This document shows positions 8,243 through 17,033 of a DNA stretch of 64,000 bases, piece after piece. Within the stretch, counting starts at the first letter, position 1. Every line of letters starts with the position of its first letter. This stretch comes from Bacillus sp. SLBN-46 (GTDB taxonomy: Bacteria > Bacillota > Bacilli > Bacillales > Cytobacillaceae): assembly GCF_031453555.1 (NCBI RefSeq), contig NZ_JAVIZM010000001.1, forward strand, positions 3,975,001-4,039,000, given 5' to 3'. The position numbers and the translations under genes were made by a program. Below the pieces are notes generated by a model. The model was not told where the DNA came from, made no database searches, and saw only the letters and a list, made by a program, of their open reading frames with translations.

Positions 8243-9823
8243 CTATTCGTGTTGATCCATAGGATTATATAATTTAACCGTAGGATTTTTCTCTTGGAAC
8301 CATCTAAGGGCAAAGTCATTTTCAAATAAGAATACATAATGATCAAAGCGATCTTTTACCAACATACTCCTTGAGCTTGATAAATTTTCATCCACTACAT
8401 CACCCTCTACCCAACGGGCAATCTTTGAACCCACTCGTTCCATCAATACCTCGGCATTATATTCATTTCTCATCCGATGTTCAAAAACCTCAAATTGTAA
8501 CTGTCCAACTGCACCTAGAAGGTACTCTTCCATCCTAACCGTTTTAAATAGCTGGATCGCACCTTCTTGAACAAGTTGTTGAATACCTTTATAAAAGGAT
8601 TTTTGCTTCATTACGTTTTTGGCTGAAACCCTAACATACAATTCTGGTGTAAATTGAGGCAGTCTTTCATATTGGAAATTGTCCTTACCTGTTGTAATGG
8701 TGTCACCAATCTGGTAGGTTCCTGTGTCATACAGTCCAATAATATCACCACTAACTGCCTCATCAACTGTATTTCTTTCTTCAGCCATAAATGAGGTAGA
8801 TTGAGAAAGCTTGATTTGTTTTCCTAAGCGCGGGATATTAACGGTCATTCCCCGTTCAAATTTACCAGAACAAACGCGGATAAAGGCAATCCTATCCCGA
8901 TGTGCTGGATTCATGTTTGCTTGGATTTTGAAAACAAAACCTGAAAATTGTTCTCCTAGCGGGTCAATTTGTCCTACTGAGGAATTACGTGCTTTTGGTG
9001 GTGGCGCAAATTGCAAGTAAGACTCTAGAAACGTCTGTACACCAAAGTTTGTTAATGCACTTCCAAAGAACACTGGCGTCAGGGTTCCAGCTGCAATTTT
9101 CTCTGCTGAAAATTCATTACCCGCTTCATTAAGAAGCATAATTTCATCTAATGTCTGGTCATAAAGCCCTGATGATTTTAACGGATGATCGCCCGCTATT
9201 TCACCTTCATTAGTTAATGGAATAAATCGTTCGTCATCATTTACACGAAATTGTTCTACACGATTATTAAATCGATCATAGATACCAAGGAATTCTTTTC
9301 CCATTCCAATTGGCCAATTCATTGGATACGATTCGATACCCAAGACCTCTTCTAATTCCGCAAGAAGCTCAAGAGGTGATTTCCCTTGACGGTCAAGCTT
9401 ATTAATAAACGTAAAAATTGGAATACCACGCATGCGACATACTTTAAATAGTTTAAGCGTTTGTTCTTCAATCCCTTTTGCAGAGTCAACAATCATCACT
9501 GCACTATCAACAGCCATCAACGTTCTATACGTATCTTCACTGAAATCCTGGTGTCCAGGGGTATCCAGAATATTGACTCGGAAACCGTTATAATCAAATT
9601 GCATTACACTGGAAGTGACGGAAATCCCACGTTGCTTTTCAATTTCCATCCAGTCACTGGTAGCAAACTTACCTGTCTTTTTGGCTTTTACTGTCCCTGC
9701 ATCACGAATGGCTCCACCAAATAATAATAATTTCTCCGTTAGTGTCGTTTTTCCGGCATCCGGGTGGGAAATAATCGCAAATGTTCGGCGCGACAATACT
9801 TCTTCTTTAAAATTGTTACCCAT
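8243..9823 (-). CDS. prfC: Peptide chain release factor 3 (RF3)
   Basis: This is a translational GTPase that removes RF1/RF2 from the ribosome after peptide release. It has 526 residues, the usual length. The G-domain motifs are SHPDAGKTT (P-loop), DTPGHQDF (G3) and NKLDR (G4), followed by EF-Tu-like domain II and the RF3 C-terminal domain. The start is ATG 9823 (MGNNFKEEV) behind AGAGAGGAAG; the frame continues 17 codons further upstream but without a ribosome site. It is monocistronic. Confidence 0.95.
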   Translation of the reverse strand: MGNNFKEEVLSRRTFAIISHPDAGKTTLTEKLLLFGGAIRDAGTVKAKKTGKFATSDWMEIEKQRGISVTSSVMQFDYNGFRVNILDTPGHQDFSEDTYRTLMAVDSAVMIVDSAKGIEEQTLKLFKVCRMRGIPIFTFINKLDRQGKSPLELLAELEEVLGIESYPMNWPIGMGKEFLGIYDRFNNRVEQFRVNDDERFIPLTNEGEIAGDHPLKSSGLYDQTLDEIMLLNEAGNEFSAEKIAAGTLTPVFFGSALTNFGVQTFLESYLQFAPPPKARNSSVGQIDPLGEQFSGFVFKIQANMNPAHRDRIAFIRVCSGKFERGMTVNIPRLGKQIKLSQSTSFMAEERNTVDEAVSGDIIGLYDTGTYQIGDTITTGKDNFQYERLPQFTPELYVRVSAKNVMKQKSFYKGIQQLVQEGAIQLFKTVRMEEYLLGAVGQLQFEVFEHRMRNEYNAEVLMERVGSKIARWVEGDVVDENLSSSRSMLVKDRFDHYVFLFENDFALRWFQEKNPTVKLYNPMDQHE

Positions 9824-10010
9824 CTTTTCTTCCTCTCTTTTGACAATAAATAAATTTTTTGTCCATAAGTTCAATCTTATCTCTCAAACGTGAACTTTGC
9901 AATATTTCAATTCACCTGCTTTCATTATTTCTTTTATCCAGTTAAGGAAAAGAATATAATGTAGGTAAGCGGTTATTTAATGCCGTTAATGTTCGTATTT
10001 GGGAGGAACT

Positions 10011-10262
10011 ATGGATACTACAACAATCGACTTAGATTTATTACGCAAAGCATTTGAAGCTGTCCTAGTGCAGAATAACGTGTCCTTTAATAAAATTGGT
10101 ATCGCCGAAGAAGGAGAGCAACTATTATTTTTGTATGAAGGAAAGGACGAAAAAGTTCATGTTTTTAAATGGAGTAAAGCATCTAGTGCAGGTGTAAGTA
10201 TTGGTGTACTTGCTCAAAGTGTATTAATGCCAATTATTCCTCATCTTCGCTTATTATCCTAA
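10011..10262 (+). CDS. Small conserved-looking protein of unknown function, 83 aa
   Basis: The frame encodes MDTTTIDLDLLRKAFEAVLV, a short beta-rich centre (EQLLFLYEGKDEKVHVFKW), then a moderately hydrophobic tail. The start ATG 10011 is preceded by GGGAGGAACT, a strong ribosome site. A good terminator follows nine bases after the stop, so it is a complete single-gene unit. No signal peptide is evident. I do not recognise the family. Confidence 0.7.
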   Translation: MDTTTIDLDLLRKAFEAVLVQNNVSFNKIGIAEEGEQLLFLYEGKDEKVHVFKWSKASSAGVSIGVLAQSVLMPIIPHLRLLS

Positions 10263-10270
10263 TTAATATT

Positions 10271-10300
10271 GAGGCTGACTAATATGTTAGCCTCTTTTTT
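10271..10300 (+). terminator. Rho-independent terminator after the 83-aa gene
   Basis: The stem GAGGCTGAC/GTTAGCCTC (one G-T pair) is followed by TTTTTT. Confidence 0.88.
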
Positions 10301-10396
10301 ATAGCTACAGTGTTAACTCTTCCACTGATTCCCACATCCATTTTATTGGAAATGATTCTATAATAGAGTATGACTCTGTTATAGGAGATGAAAAAT

Positions 10397-12136
10397 ATGA
10401 ACAAAAGTAAAAAAATAGTTTCAAAGCTTATACCGCTGTTCACAGCGTTACTCATAATTATTGGCGGTATCGTTTGGTTTGTTCAATCGACTAGTAATGA
10501 GATTGCGATCCCTTTCTCTTCAGTAGAAGAAACAATTAAAGCACAAAAGGGAAAGTCCGTTACCCTCATAGAACAACCTGATGGTAGTCTTTATTTAAAA
10601 GCTGGTAAAGAGGAATACACTTCACATATTCCACCTAACAGTCACATGGTAGAAAAACTAGTTGAAAAATATAATATAGAATATTCCTATACCACAAGTA
10701 GCCCTTACGCAAAATGGGTACTGCTCGGTGTGATTTTGTTACTAACTGGTGCTGCTATTACCCTTCAAAAATTAAAAGGCGGCTTCGGCCTGACTAACTC
10801 AATGAAAAACAGTGTGGCTAAATCCCGCCCTTTACCAACAATTAATCTAAAAGACGTTGGTGGACTTGGCGAAGAAATGAAAGAAGAAATACTACAAACT
10901 CTTTCTACGTTGAAAGAGCCAGATCGTGCATTAAAATTAGGAATTAAACCACCAAAAGGAATTTTGTTGTATGGCCCTCCTGGGACTGGTAAAACATTGT
11001 TAGCACAGGCTATTGCTCGTGAACTAAATGCTTCTTTCTTCTCATCGAGTGGTTCAGCTTTTAATGAACTATTTGTAGGTGTAGGTGCAAGTCGCGTCCG
11101 TTCATTATTCCAAACAGCAAGAAAACATGCTCCTGCAGTTATTTTTATTGATGAAGTAGATGCACTAGCAGGGAGACGGAAAGCACATGGCGGCGAGGAA
11201 GCCGAAAAAACCTTAACTGAACTCCTTGTTCAACTTGACGGTGGTCATGTAAATGATGGTATTTTATTTATCGCTGCTACTAACAGAAAAGACATGCTGG
11301 ATGAAGCCTTTCTTCGCCCAGGCAGAATTGACTTCTCTTTCCATGTAACACTGCCAGACACAAAAGGAAGAAGAGAAATCATTAATATTCATACACGGGG
11401 AAAAGCTCTAGGAGAAGATGTTTATTCTTCTTTAGATGATTTAGCAGAGAGTACATCTGGTTTTTCTGGCGCCGAGTTACAGTCACTATTTGAAACAGCA
11501 AGTAGACGAGCTGTTCGAAACGGTCAAGATAGGATCCAAAAACAAGATCTTGACTTCGCCTTAGACCGAACCATCCTTGGAAGTACCTCTCGTTCATTAA
11601 AGGACCATGAAACAAAACGGAGGGTTGCCATCCACGAAGCTGGTCATGCAATTGTTGCTTCGTTAACAAAGCCCGGTTCTGTCAGAAAGGCCACGATTAT
11701 TCCACGTGGAGAAGCACTTGGATATGTGGCACCGATTCCACAAGAACTTCACTTATCAACATACTCTGATTTACTTGACCGTGTTGCCATGGTGTTAGCC
11801 GGGGGTGTTGCCGAACGATTAATCCTGGGTGAACATAGTATTGGTGTGAGCGGAGACGTACAGCAAGCAAAACAACTCATTGAACAAATGGTTGATACAG
11901 GCTTGCTTGAAGATGGTTTCACTTTGACTTTTATTAATTCAGATAAAGAGGCTAAAATGCAGGAACTTTTTGCAAAAGGCTTAGAAAAAGCAGAAAATCT
12001 TCTTAAAGGTCATCAATATCAGTATCAGCAATTAGTTGATGCTTTATTAAAGAACGAAACACTAGAAGGTTCAGAAGTGGAAGCCATCGTATGGAATTCC
12101 ACGAAATCAAATGTTGATAACCTCGTATTAGCTTAA
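10397..12136 (+). CDS. FtsH-like membrane AAA+ zinc metalloprotease (M41)
   Basis: This 579-residue protein has two membrane helices (about 10-30 and 105-124) around a small extracytoplasmic domain. The AAA+ module has Walker A GPPGTGKT (193-200), Walker B VIFIDEVD (248-255) and the arginine-finger region LRPGRID. The M41 protease domain has HEAGH (413-417) and a likely third zinc ligand, D487 (SGDVQQAKQ). It should unfold and degrade membrane or regulatory proteins. It is shorter than canonical FtsH (about 640) and diverges in the SRH (RPGRIDF instead of RPGRFDR), so it is probably a second paralogue rather than the main FtsH. The start is ATG 10397, nine bases after AGGAG; an ATG at 10388 abuts the ribosome site. 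Confidence 0.88.
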   Translation: MNKSKKIVSKLIPLFTALLIIIGGIVWFVQSTSNEIAIPFSSVEETIKAQKGKSVTLIEQPDGSLYLKAGKEEYTSHIPPNSHMVEKLVEKYNIEYSYTTSSPYAKWVLLGVILLLTGAAITLQKLKGGFGLTNSMKNSVAKSRPLPTINLKDVGGLGEEMKEEILQTLSTLKEPDRALKLGIKPPKGILLYGPPGTGKTLLAQAIARELNASFFSSSGSAFNELFVGVGASRVRSLFQTARKHAPAVIFIDEVDALAGRRKAHGGEEAEKTLTELLVQLDGGHVNDGILFIAATNRKDMLDEAFLRPGRIDFSFHVTLPDTKGRREIINIHTRGKALGEDVYSSLDDLAESTSGFSGAELQSLFETASRRAVRNGQDRIQKQDLDFALDRTILGSTSRSLKDHETKRRVAIHEAGHAIVASLTKPGSVRKATIIPRGEALGYVAPIPQELHLSTYSDLLDRVAMVLAGGVAERLILGEHSIGVSGDVQQAKQLIEQMVDTGLLEDGFTLTFINSDKEAKMQELFAKGLEKAENLLKGHQYQYQQLVDALLKNETLEGSEVEAIVWNSTKSNVDNLVLA

Positions 12137-12168
12137 AAGAGACTGACTTTAAATCAGTCTCTTTTCTC
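12135..12168 (+). terminator. Terminator of the FtsH-like gene
   Basis: A 12-bp perfect stem AAAAGAGACTGA/TCAGTCTCTTTT with a 7-base loop, overlapping the stop codon. Confidence 0.88.
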
Positions 12169-12239
12169 TTTAGGAAGTTTTGATTTATGATTTCCGTGGT
12201 AAACTATAGTGAAAATCCGGAATAAGGGAAGTGAAGGGC

Positions 12240-12662
12240 ATGTTCGGTAAAAACTTCTTTTTCGAAAAAGAACAACAAGTTTACAACAAGGAAGCACGGA
12301 GCTACATTGACAACCCGAAAAAAACACTTGGATTGCTTAATAAAGCAATAAGAATGGCAAATGAGAGGAAAGAAATTTTAGGGGAAGCACGAGAAAAGCT
12401 TCAGTTATTTTTCGATCTAATCAAAGCCTACTCTAAAGGTGAATATAAAGATGTTTCAAAAGGTACTATTGTTACGGTTATAGGAGCCATTCTGTATTTT
12501 GTATCTCCACTTGATTTTGTTCCTGATTTTATCATTGGTTTAGGAATTATAGACGATGCAGCCGTCATTGGCTATACATTAAAAAAGATTAGCAAAGAGT
12601 TAGAAGGGTTCCAAAGATGGAAAAACCCCTCAGTAATAGACAAAAACCCGCTCGATTTATAG
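12240..12662 (+). CDS. YkvA-family (DUF1232) membrane-associated protein
   Basis: This 140-residue protein contains the DUF1232 signature YFVSPLDFVPDFIIGLGIID (about residues 84-103) within a hydrophobic helix pair, after a charged helical N-terminal half. The family is widespread; its biochemical role is unknown. The chosen start, ATG 12240, has AAGGGAA nine bases upstream; an in-frame GTG at 12231 is too close to that site. It ends in a bidirectional terminator facing the wall hydrolase gene. Confidence 0.85.
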   Translation: MFGKNFFFEKEQQVYNKEARSYIDNPKKTLGLLNKAIRMANERKEILGEAREKLQLFFDLIKAYSKGEYKDVSKGTIVTVIGAILYFVSPLDFVPDFIIGLGIIDDAAVIGYTLKKISKELEGFQRWKNPSVIDKNPLDL

Positions 12663-12670
12663 CGGGTTTT
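12643..12670. terminator. Bidirectional terminator between ykvA-like and wall hydrolase genes
   Basis: The stem AAAACCCGCT/AGCGGGTTTT with an 8-base loop gives T-runs on both strands; it also covers the 3' end of the ykvA-like frame. Confidence 0.85.
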
Positions 12671-12672
12671 CG

Positions 12673-13224
12673 TTAACTGGCAAAGCGATGGTTTCCTATT
12701 TCTTCTGTAACAGGTCTTGTACGCAGCCATTTACTGTCAGTCTCATCAGGATTGAAAAAATAAAGTGCATCCGTTACTTGTCCATCTTTATGAATTGCTT
12801 CATCTACTGCTTTTTTTGCTTCTTCCCCTGCTGGTTTATTAATCATCCCATTATCAACGGGTTGAAACTGTCTATCTTGATAAATAACCTGCTGAATTGA
12901 ATCTGGAAATTGTTCACTTTCTAAACGGTTAAGCACAACAGCTGCGACAGCAACCTTACCTTGATAGGGTTCTCCATTCGCTTCAGCTGTCACTAACCTT
13001 GCTAACAAGTCTTTTTCTTTCTCAGTAATTTTCATATTTATTAATTCATCTTTTGAATTACCGTATTGATTAGATATTTCCCTTAACGTTTCACGTTTGG
13101 TCACTTTATGAGCTTTCGTTTTATCGAGATTTTTAGCATTAACGTTTAAAGGTAAATTAAGATTATTCAGCAGGATGAAGAATACGATGACAGATAATAA
13201 AAAAGAAACAATACGCTTCATCAT
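12673..13224 (-). CDS. Cell wall hydrolase, SleB/CwlJ family (YkvT-like)
   Basis: This 183-residue secreted protein has a signal peptide (about 1-30, cleavage after NVNA), a short LysM-like remnant (KVTKRETLREISNQYG), then a hydrolase_2 domain (about 68-183). That domain includes the catalytic-region motif RLVTAEANGEPYQGKVAVAA and the late FFNP segment. SleB/CwlJ proteins act on spore cortex peptidoglycan during germination; YkvT-like relatives have less certain roles. The start ATG 13224 follows AAGGGGG. The LysM-like segment is about 30 residues, shorter than a full LysM repeat. Confidence 0.88.
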   Translation of the reverse strand: MMKRIVSFLLSVIVFFILLNNLNLPLNVNAKNLDKTKAHKVTKRETLREISNQYGNSKDELINMKITEKEKDLLARLVTAEANGEPYQGKVAVAAVVLNRLESEQFPDSIQQVIYQDRQFQPVDNGMINKPAGEEAKKAVDEAIHKDGQVTDALYFFNPDETDSKWLRTRPVTEEIGNHRFAS

Positions 13225-13322
13225 TATTATGTCCCCCTTTATCCTTTAATTTTTTCGACCCATTAACCGTAACATGAATCTACAGCTTGTCCAACCTCAA
13301 AAACTTTCCATGGAAAAAAAGG

Positions 13323-13348
13323 AAAAGCAAGGAAATATCCTTGCTTTT
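13323..13348 (-). terminator. Terminator after the 47-aa YjcZ gene
   Basis: An 11-bp stem AAAAGCAAGGA/TCCTTGCTTTT, followed on the minus strand by CCTTTTTTT. Confidence 0.82.
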
Positions 13349-13385
13349 CGATTAGGCAAATATTAATGCCTCTATTCATTTTCTC

Positions 13386-13529
13386 CTACCATCTAAAGCA
13401 AGCTGCACCTACAATGATTAAAAGGATGAATAAAACGACGATTAATGCAAATCCGCCGCCAAAACCACATCCACCACCATAACCTACTCCACAACCGCCA
13501 AATCCGCCACCATAGCCATATCCAAACAT
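13386..13529 (-). CDS. YjcZ-family sporulation mini-protein, 47 aa
   Basis: The frame starts [16 protein letters not shown]: a glycine/tyrosine-rich stretch with two cysteines, followed by a single hydrophobic helix ([16 protein letters not shown]) and the end ACFRW. This is the signature of the YjcZ family of tiny spore-associated membrane proteins. An AGGAGG-type site (AAGGAGG before ATTTAA) precedes ATG 13529. A paralogue lies just upstream on the same strand. Confidence 0.88.
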   Translation of the reverse strand: MFGYGYGGGFGGCGVGYGGGCGFGGGFALIVVLFILLIIVGAACFRW

Positions 13530-13551
13530 TTAAATTCCTCCTTTTATAATA

Positions 13552-13656
13552 TCAATAGAATGGGGTACACCAAGAAGCACCAATAATGATTAACAAAATA
13601 AATAAAACGACTAGAAGGGCAAATCCGCCGCCATAGCCACCTACTGCACCAGACAT
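13552..13656 (-). CDS. YjcZ-family sporulation mini-protein, 34 aa
   Basis: MSGAVGGYGGG is followed by the hydrophobic helix [16 protein letters not shown] and the end SWCTPFY. It shares the helix almost residue for residue with the downstream 47-aa paralogue, so the two are a tandem duplication differing in the length of the glycine-rich head. The ribosome site AGGAGG lies 8 bases before ATG 13656. Confidence 0.88.
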   Translation of the reverse strand: MSGAVGGYGGGFALLVVLFILLIIIGASWCTPFY

Positions 13657-13841
13657 TTACATTACCTCCTTTTCTTAATTCCATATATCTATATTCACCT
13701 AGATAAAAATGTGCGATAGACATATATCCCTATTCGTACATTTTAAATAAAAAGAATAAGCCCATTATTTATGTACAAGGCAGATATAACGGTAGTATGT
13801 CTGTCCATTATTCCTGTTCATCGAAGAAAACCATTAGAAAG

Positions 13842-13870
13842 TTGACATTTATAATCATTTTTCTTACCAT
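13842..13870 (+). promoter_or_regulatory. SigA-type promoter of the glycerophosphodiesterase gene
   Basis: A perfect -35 TTGACA (13842-13847) is separated by 17 bases from TACCAT (13865-13870). It is 34 bp before the TTG start. Confidence 0.6.
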
Positions 13871-13903
13871 GTTCACAAATCATAATAGTTAGGAGCCAAT
13901 GGT

Positions 13904-14713
13904 TTGAGGTCAATTGCAACAATTATACTCTTCTTATTTATGGTGGCTTATCGTATGGTAAGCGGGTTAATTAAAGAACGGAGAGGTCATTCTTTTATAA
14001 AGATAGGTCATCGAGGAGCAGCTGGATATTGTCCGGAGAATACTTTTGCATCCTTTAACAAGGCATTAGAGCTAGGAGCTAATTACCTTGAAATCGATAT
14101 TCAGATGACAAGGGATGGCGAATTAGTTATTATCCATGACCCAACAGTTAACCGAACAACCAACGGGAAAGGAAGAGTAAGGGATTTTACCTTAGAGGAA
14201 CTTAAGTCACTCGATGCAGGAAGCTGGTTTCATTCGGAATTTTCTATGGAACGGATTCCTTCATTTAACGAATTTCTAAATACGTATGCTGGAAAGGTTG
14301 GATTATTAATTGAGTTAAAAAAGCCAAACTTATATCCTGGTATAGAAGAGAAAGTAGCTAATGAACTATTGAAAAGGGGCCTTGCTTCTGGGGACAATAA
14401 TCAAATTATTGTTCAATCCTTTGATCAAATCTCAATGAAACGGTTCCATCACCTTCTTCCCAAGATTCCAATTGGAATATTAATAAAGAAAACAAAGATT
14501 AACGGACTGTCAAATAAAGAATTAGAATCCTACGTACACTTTGCTACCTATGTCAATCCTAAGGTTACTATGGTTAACAAGAGACTCATTAGGCGAATTC
14601 ATCAACATGGGTTTAAAACGATGGTTTGGACAGTGAATAAAAGAAGTGAGAAGAATTTGTTAAAGTATTATTCTGTAGATGGTATGATAAGTGACTATCC
14701 AGATTTACTTTAA
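13904..14713 (+). CDS. Glycerophosphodiester phosphodiesterase, membrane-anchored
   Basis: This 269-residue GDPD-fold protein hydrolyses glycerophosphodiesters to glycerol-3-phosphate and an alcohol. Motifs: HRGAAGYCPENT, then EIDIQMTRDGELVIIHDPTV with the metal and catalytic residues, and later ELKKPN and QSFD. An N-terminal hydrophobic segment (about 4-20) acts as a signal anchor, so it likely works outside the membrane, for example on lipoteichoic acid or lipid breakdown products. The start is TTG 13904, eight bases after AGGAG; the nearby ATG at 13899 is out of frame and stops at once. Confidence 0.9.
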   Translation: MRSIATIILFLFMVAYRMVSGLIKERRGHSFIKIGHRGAAGYCPENTFASFNKALELGANYLEIDIQMTRDGELVIIHDPTVNRTTNGKGRVRDFTLEELKSLDAGSWFHSEFSMERIPSFNEFLNTYAGKVGLLIELKKPNLYPGIEEKVANELLKRGLASGDNNQIIVQSFDQISMKRFHHLLPKIPIGILIKKTKINGLSNKELESYVHFATYVNPKVTMVNKRLIRRIHQHGFKTMVWTVNKRSEKNLLKYYSVDGMISDYPDLL

Positions 14714-14714
14714 T

Positions 14715-14756
14715 AAAAAAGACAGCTTCCCCATTTGGGTATTAGCTGTCTTTTTT
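14715..14756. terminator. Bidirectional terminator between the GDPD gene and uppP
   Basis: The stem AAAAAAGACAGCT/AGCTGTCTTTTTT gives T-runs for both convergent genes. Confidence 0.88.
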
Positions 14757-14758
14757 CA

Positions 14759-15589
14759 CTAAAAGAAAATTAGATAAATAACTATAGCTAGTACAATTCG
14801 ATATATAGCAAATGGTAAAAGCTTAATTTTATTAATCAACTTTAAGAAAAAGCGAATAGATAATAACGCAAAAATAAATGCACTAATAAATCCAGCAATA
14901 AAAAACGGAAGAGCATCCATTGTCATATACTGCCAGTTTTTTAACAATGATAGCAAACTTGCTCCAGCCATAATCGGTACAGCCATAATAAAAGTAAAGT
15001 CAGCTGCGGCGCGGTGACTCATCCCCATTAAAACACCACCGGATATCGTTGAACCTGAACGGGAGAATCCTGGCCAAAGTGAGAAACATTGAAAAAGTCC
15101 TATTGCTAACGCTTGTCCATATGAAATTTCGTCAACTGTTTGTACTTTTGGATTTTTTGGTCCAATTAAATCAGCAAGAATCATAAACACAGCCCCAATG
15201 ACTAACCCAATCAAAACGGTCGCTGTGGAAAATAAATGATCGTCAATATAATCATTAAAAAGGACACCTAATACACCTGCAGGAATTAAGCCGACAATAA
15301 CTTGGGTTAATTTAAGACGGCTTTGTTTCTCCACGTGTCCCTTTCTGAATCGTCCTAAGCCTAACAAGTCAAAAAATCGTTCCCAAAAAGTGACGACAAC
15401 TGCGAGAATAGAACCAAGCTGGATTACCACTTTAAAGGTATTAGCCCCGTGCTGTGTTAAAAACTTTTCAGATTGAAGCCACAAATCATCAACAATAATC
15501 ATGTGCCCAGTTGAAGAAACTGGTGCAAATTCGGTTGCACCCTCTACAAGTCCCAAGATAATTGCCTTAATAAACAAAAGTAAATCCAT
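14759..15589 (-). CDS. uppP: Undecaprenyl-diphosphatase UppP (BacA)
   Basis: This 276-residue multi-pass membrane enzyme dephosphorylates undecaprenyl pyrophosphate to recycle the lipid carrier for peptidoglycan. Family motifs are present: E16-x3-E20 in LVEGATEFAPVSSTGH, and the PGFSRSGST loop (residues about 175-183). Overproduction of this family confers bacitracin tolerance. It is monocistronic, with the terminator shared with the GDPD gene. The 194-bp region upstream (15590-15783) contains no feature I can name. Confidence 0.95.
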   Translation of the reverse strand: MDLLLFIKAIILGLVEGATEFAPVSSTGHMIIVDDLWLQSEKFLTQHGANTFKVVIQLGSILAVVVTFWERFFDLLGLGRFRKGHVEKQSRLKLTQVIVGLIPAGVLGVLFNDYIDDHLFSTATVLIGLVIGAVFMILADLIGPKNPKVQTVDEISYGQALAIGLFQCFSLWPGFSRSGSTISGGVLMGMSHRAAADFTFIMAVPIMAGASLLSLLKNWQYMTMDALPFFIAGFISAFIFALLSIRFFLKLINKIKLLPFAIYRIVLAIVIYLIFF

Positions 15590-15783
15590 GTTGTTAACTT
15601 CTCCTTACTTTTATTGCTTTAGAATGTTTAGTTATGACAAATAACTCCACCATTTTACTCACTTATTAAGTGAATAGCAATAATTTTTTCGTATATAGTT
15701 TTTTGCTCTACTCTAGTATAACGTGGTTTGTTCTATAATAGTTTCAGGTATTTTTTCCCAAATTCAACAGGTTGTTTTTCTTT

Positions 15784-16166
15784 CTATTGTATAATTCCCA
15801 TTCTTATTGCCTTTACTGCTACTTCAGTCCTGTTTTGTGCATTCAGCCTTTTCATGATATTGGAAATATAGTCTCTTACGGTAAATTCACTTAAATAAAG
15901 CTTTAATGCCGCCTCAGCAGTAGATGCTCCGTCTGCGAGAAGCTTGATAATTTCAATTTCTCTTGGAGATAAGGAGATTACATCACCTTCTGGTAATTCC
16001 GGCTTTTTAATATCCGCTTCAATAAATTTTGATAAAAGTTCTCCAGAGCTTTGGCCGAATTTCATTAATGCTGGGAATAGACTTGTATCCACTGTGAATT
16101 GCTCCCCAGGTCCTTTATCTAATACGACTCCACCAATAATTTTCCCCTCTTTGTAATGCAGTAGGA
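15784..16166 (-). pseudogene. LuxR-type regulator, 5'-truncated (C-terminal part)
   Basis: The visible frame encodes a LuxR/GerE helix-turn-helix (LSPREIEIIKLLADGAS through RLNAQNRTEVAVKAI) at the 3' end. Upstream of the first ATG (16092) the same frame stays open through EGKIIGGVVLDKGPGEQFT to about 16185, reading like an internal piece of a longer protein. No ribosome site or start fits that extension. The neighbouring plus-strand gene is also 5'-truncated at the same place, so I read this as the remnant left by a deletion that removed both 5' ends. The 102-residue frame from ATG 16092 could still yield a bare DNA-binding domain. Confidence 0.6.
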
Positions 16167-16169
16167 TAA

Positions 16170-16532
16170 ATTCTTTCTGGACTAATCATATTATGGGTAC
16201 CTGCAAAGCTATATGAAGTAGCTGCAGCCCCTGGAAGTATTTTATTTGTCGGCTTCTTTTTAGGTGGCCTTACGCTGTTAATGGGAATTTTATCCTATAT
16301 CATGCAAAGACTCTCCACTCTTCTTGGTGTTTTGGCTATTTTTGCTTCTGTCTTGTCGATCATGGGAGCATTAGGCGGCTTTCTAATTGGAACCATTCTC
16401 GGAATCATTGGTGGAGCTATGTTAATTGCATGGAAACCTGAAATGGCAGATCATGATTCAAAAACACAATCACACCTAGACCCTATTACTGAAAAAGAAG
16501 TGGCATCAGGAAAAGACATTTTACCAGATTAA
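16170..16532 (+). pseudogene. DUF6114-like membrane protein, 5'-truncated
   Basis: The open frame from 16170 (after a TAA at 16167) reads ILSGLIILWVPAKLYEVAAA and continues through two further hydrophobic stretches to the family-type ending AWKPE, with a hydrophilic tail. DUF6114 proteins normally begin some 15-25 residues before this point with an ATG and a basic stretch, which is missing. The first internal ATG (16281) would cut off a whole membrane helix. The break coincides with the 5' break of the divergent LuxR remnant. The family call is from memory of its pattern, moderate. Confidence 0.55.
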
Positions 16533-16552
16533 AATTTGTAGCATTCGCAGAA

Positions 16553-16957
16553 ATGGTGATGGCTTTGAAACATAGAAATAGTACTTATAAGATAATAATT
16601 ATATTGATTACTACATTAAGCGCACTTCTCTTTGTGACAAAAGATAGTTATGCAAGTAATCCATCCGTGGTTGGTTTTATTATTGAAGCCAGTCAAATGG
16701 AAGGAACCCTACAAACTCCAGAAATGTCTGTCGGGAATACCTCAATCGAAAAAAGTCGGTCTATGCTGAATTTAACTTTTGAAAACCTTACTTGTAAGGA
16801 TTTAGTCATTAAAAAAATGGTTAAAACTTCAAAGGGTATAATTACAACTAGAATGACATCTAACGATAAGATTCTTTTTGAAAATTTAAGTTTATCTGTT
16901 ACCAACTTCTTCCATTATATAGAACATAAAAAAACCACAATCTTCACTATTAAATAG
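16553..16957 (+). CDS. Secreted protein of unknown function, DUF6114-linked
   Basis: This 134-residue protein has a signal peptide (about residues 10-36, cleavage near SYAS-N). The mature part opens VVGFIIEASQMEGTL and is rich in beta-forming residues. That opening recalls the secreted DUF6230 partner commonly found beside DUF6114 genes in Gram-positives, which fits its position 20 bp after the truncated DUF6114 frame. The start is uncertain: ATG 16553 and ATG 16559 both lack a good ribosome site. If the upstream gene lost its promoter, this one may be silent. Confidence 0.6.
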   Translation: MVMALKHRNSTYKIIIILITTLSALLFVTKDSYASNPSVVGFIIEASQMEGTLQTPEMSVGNTSIEKSRSMLNLTFENLTCKDLVIKKMVKTSKGIITTRMTSNDKILFENLSLSVTNFFHYIEHKKTTIFTIK

Positions 16958-16967
16958 CGATTGTGGT
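16934..16967 (+). terminator. Terminator overlapping the end of the secreted protein gene
   Basis: The stem ACCACAATC/GATTGTGGT with a 16-base loop is followed by CCTAGCTTTT; moderate strength. Confidence 0.6.
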
Positions 16968-17033
16968 CCTAGCTTTTATGATGGATTTTTATGTTATTCA
17001 ATGTTGTATTAACTCCTTATTTATCTATAATAG

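Noticed and set aside
11382..11669. Long antisense frames within the FtsH-like gene, ligases and adhE
   Set aside because: They lack ribosome sites and lie fully inside strongly supported genes on the other strand.
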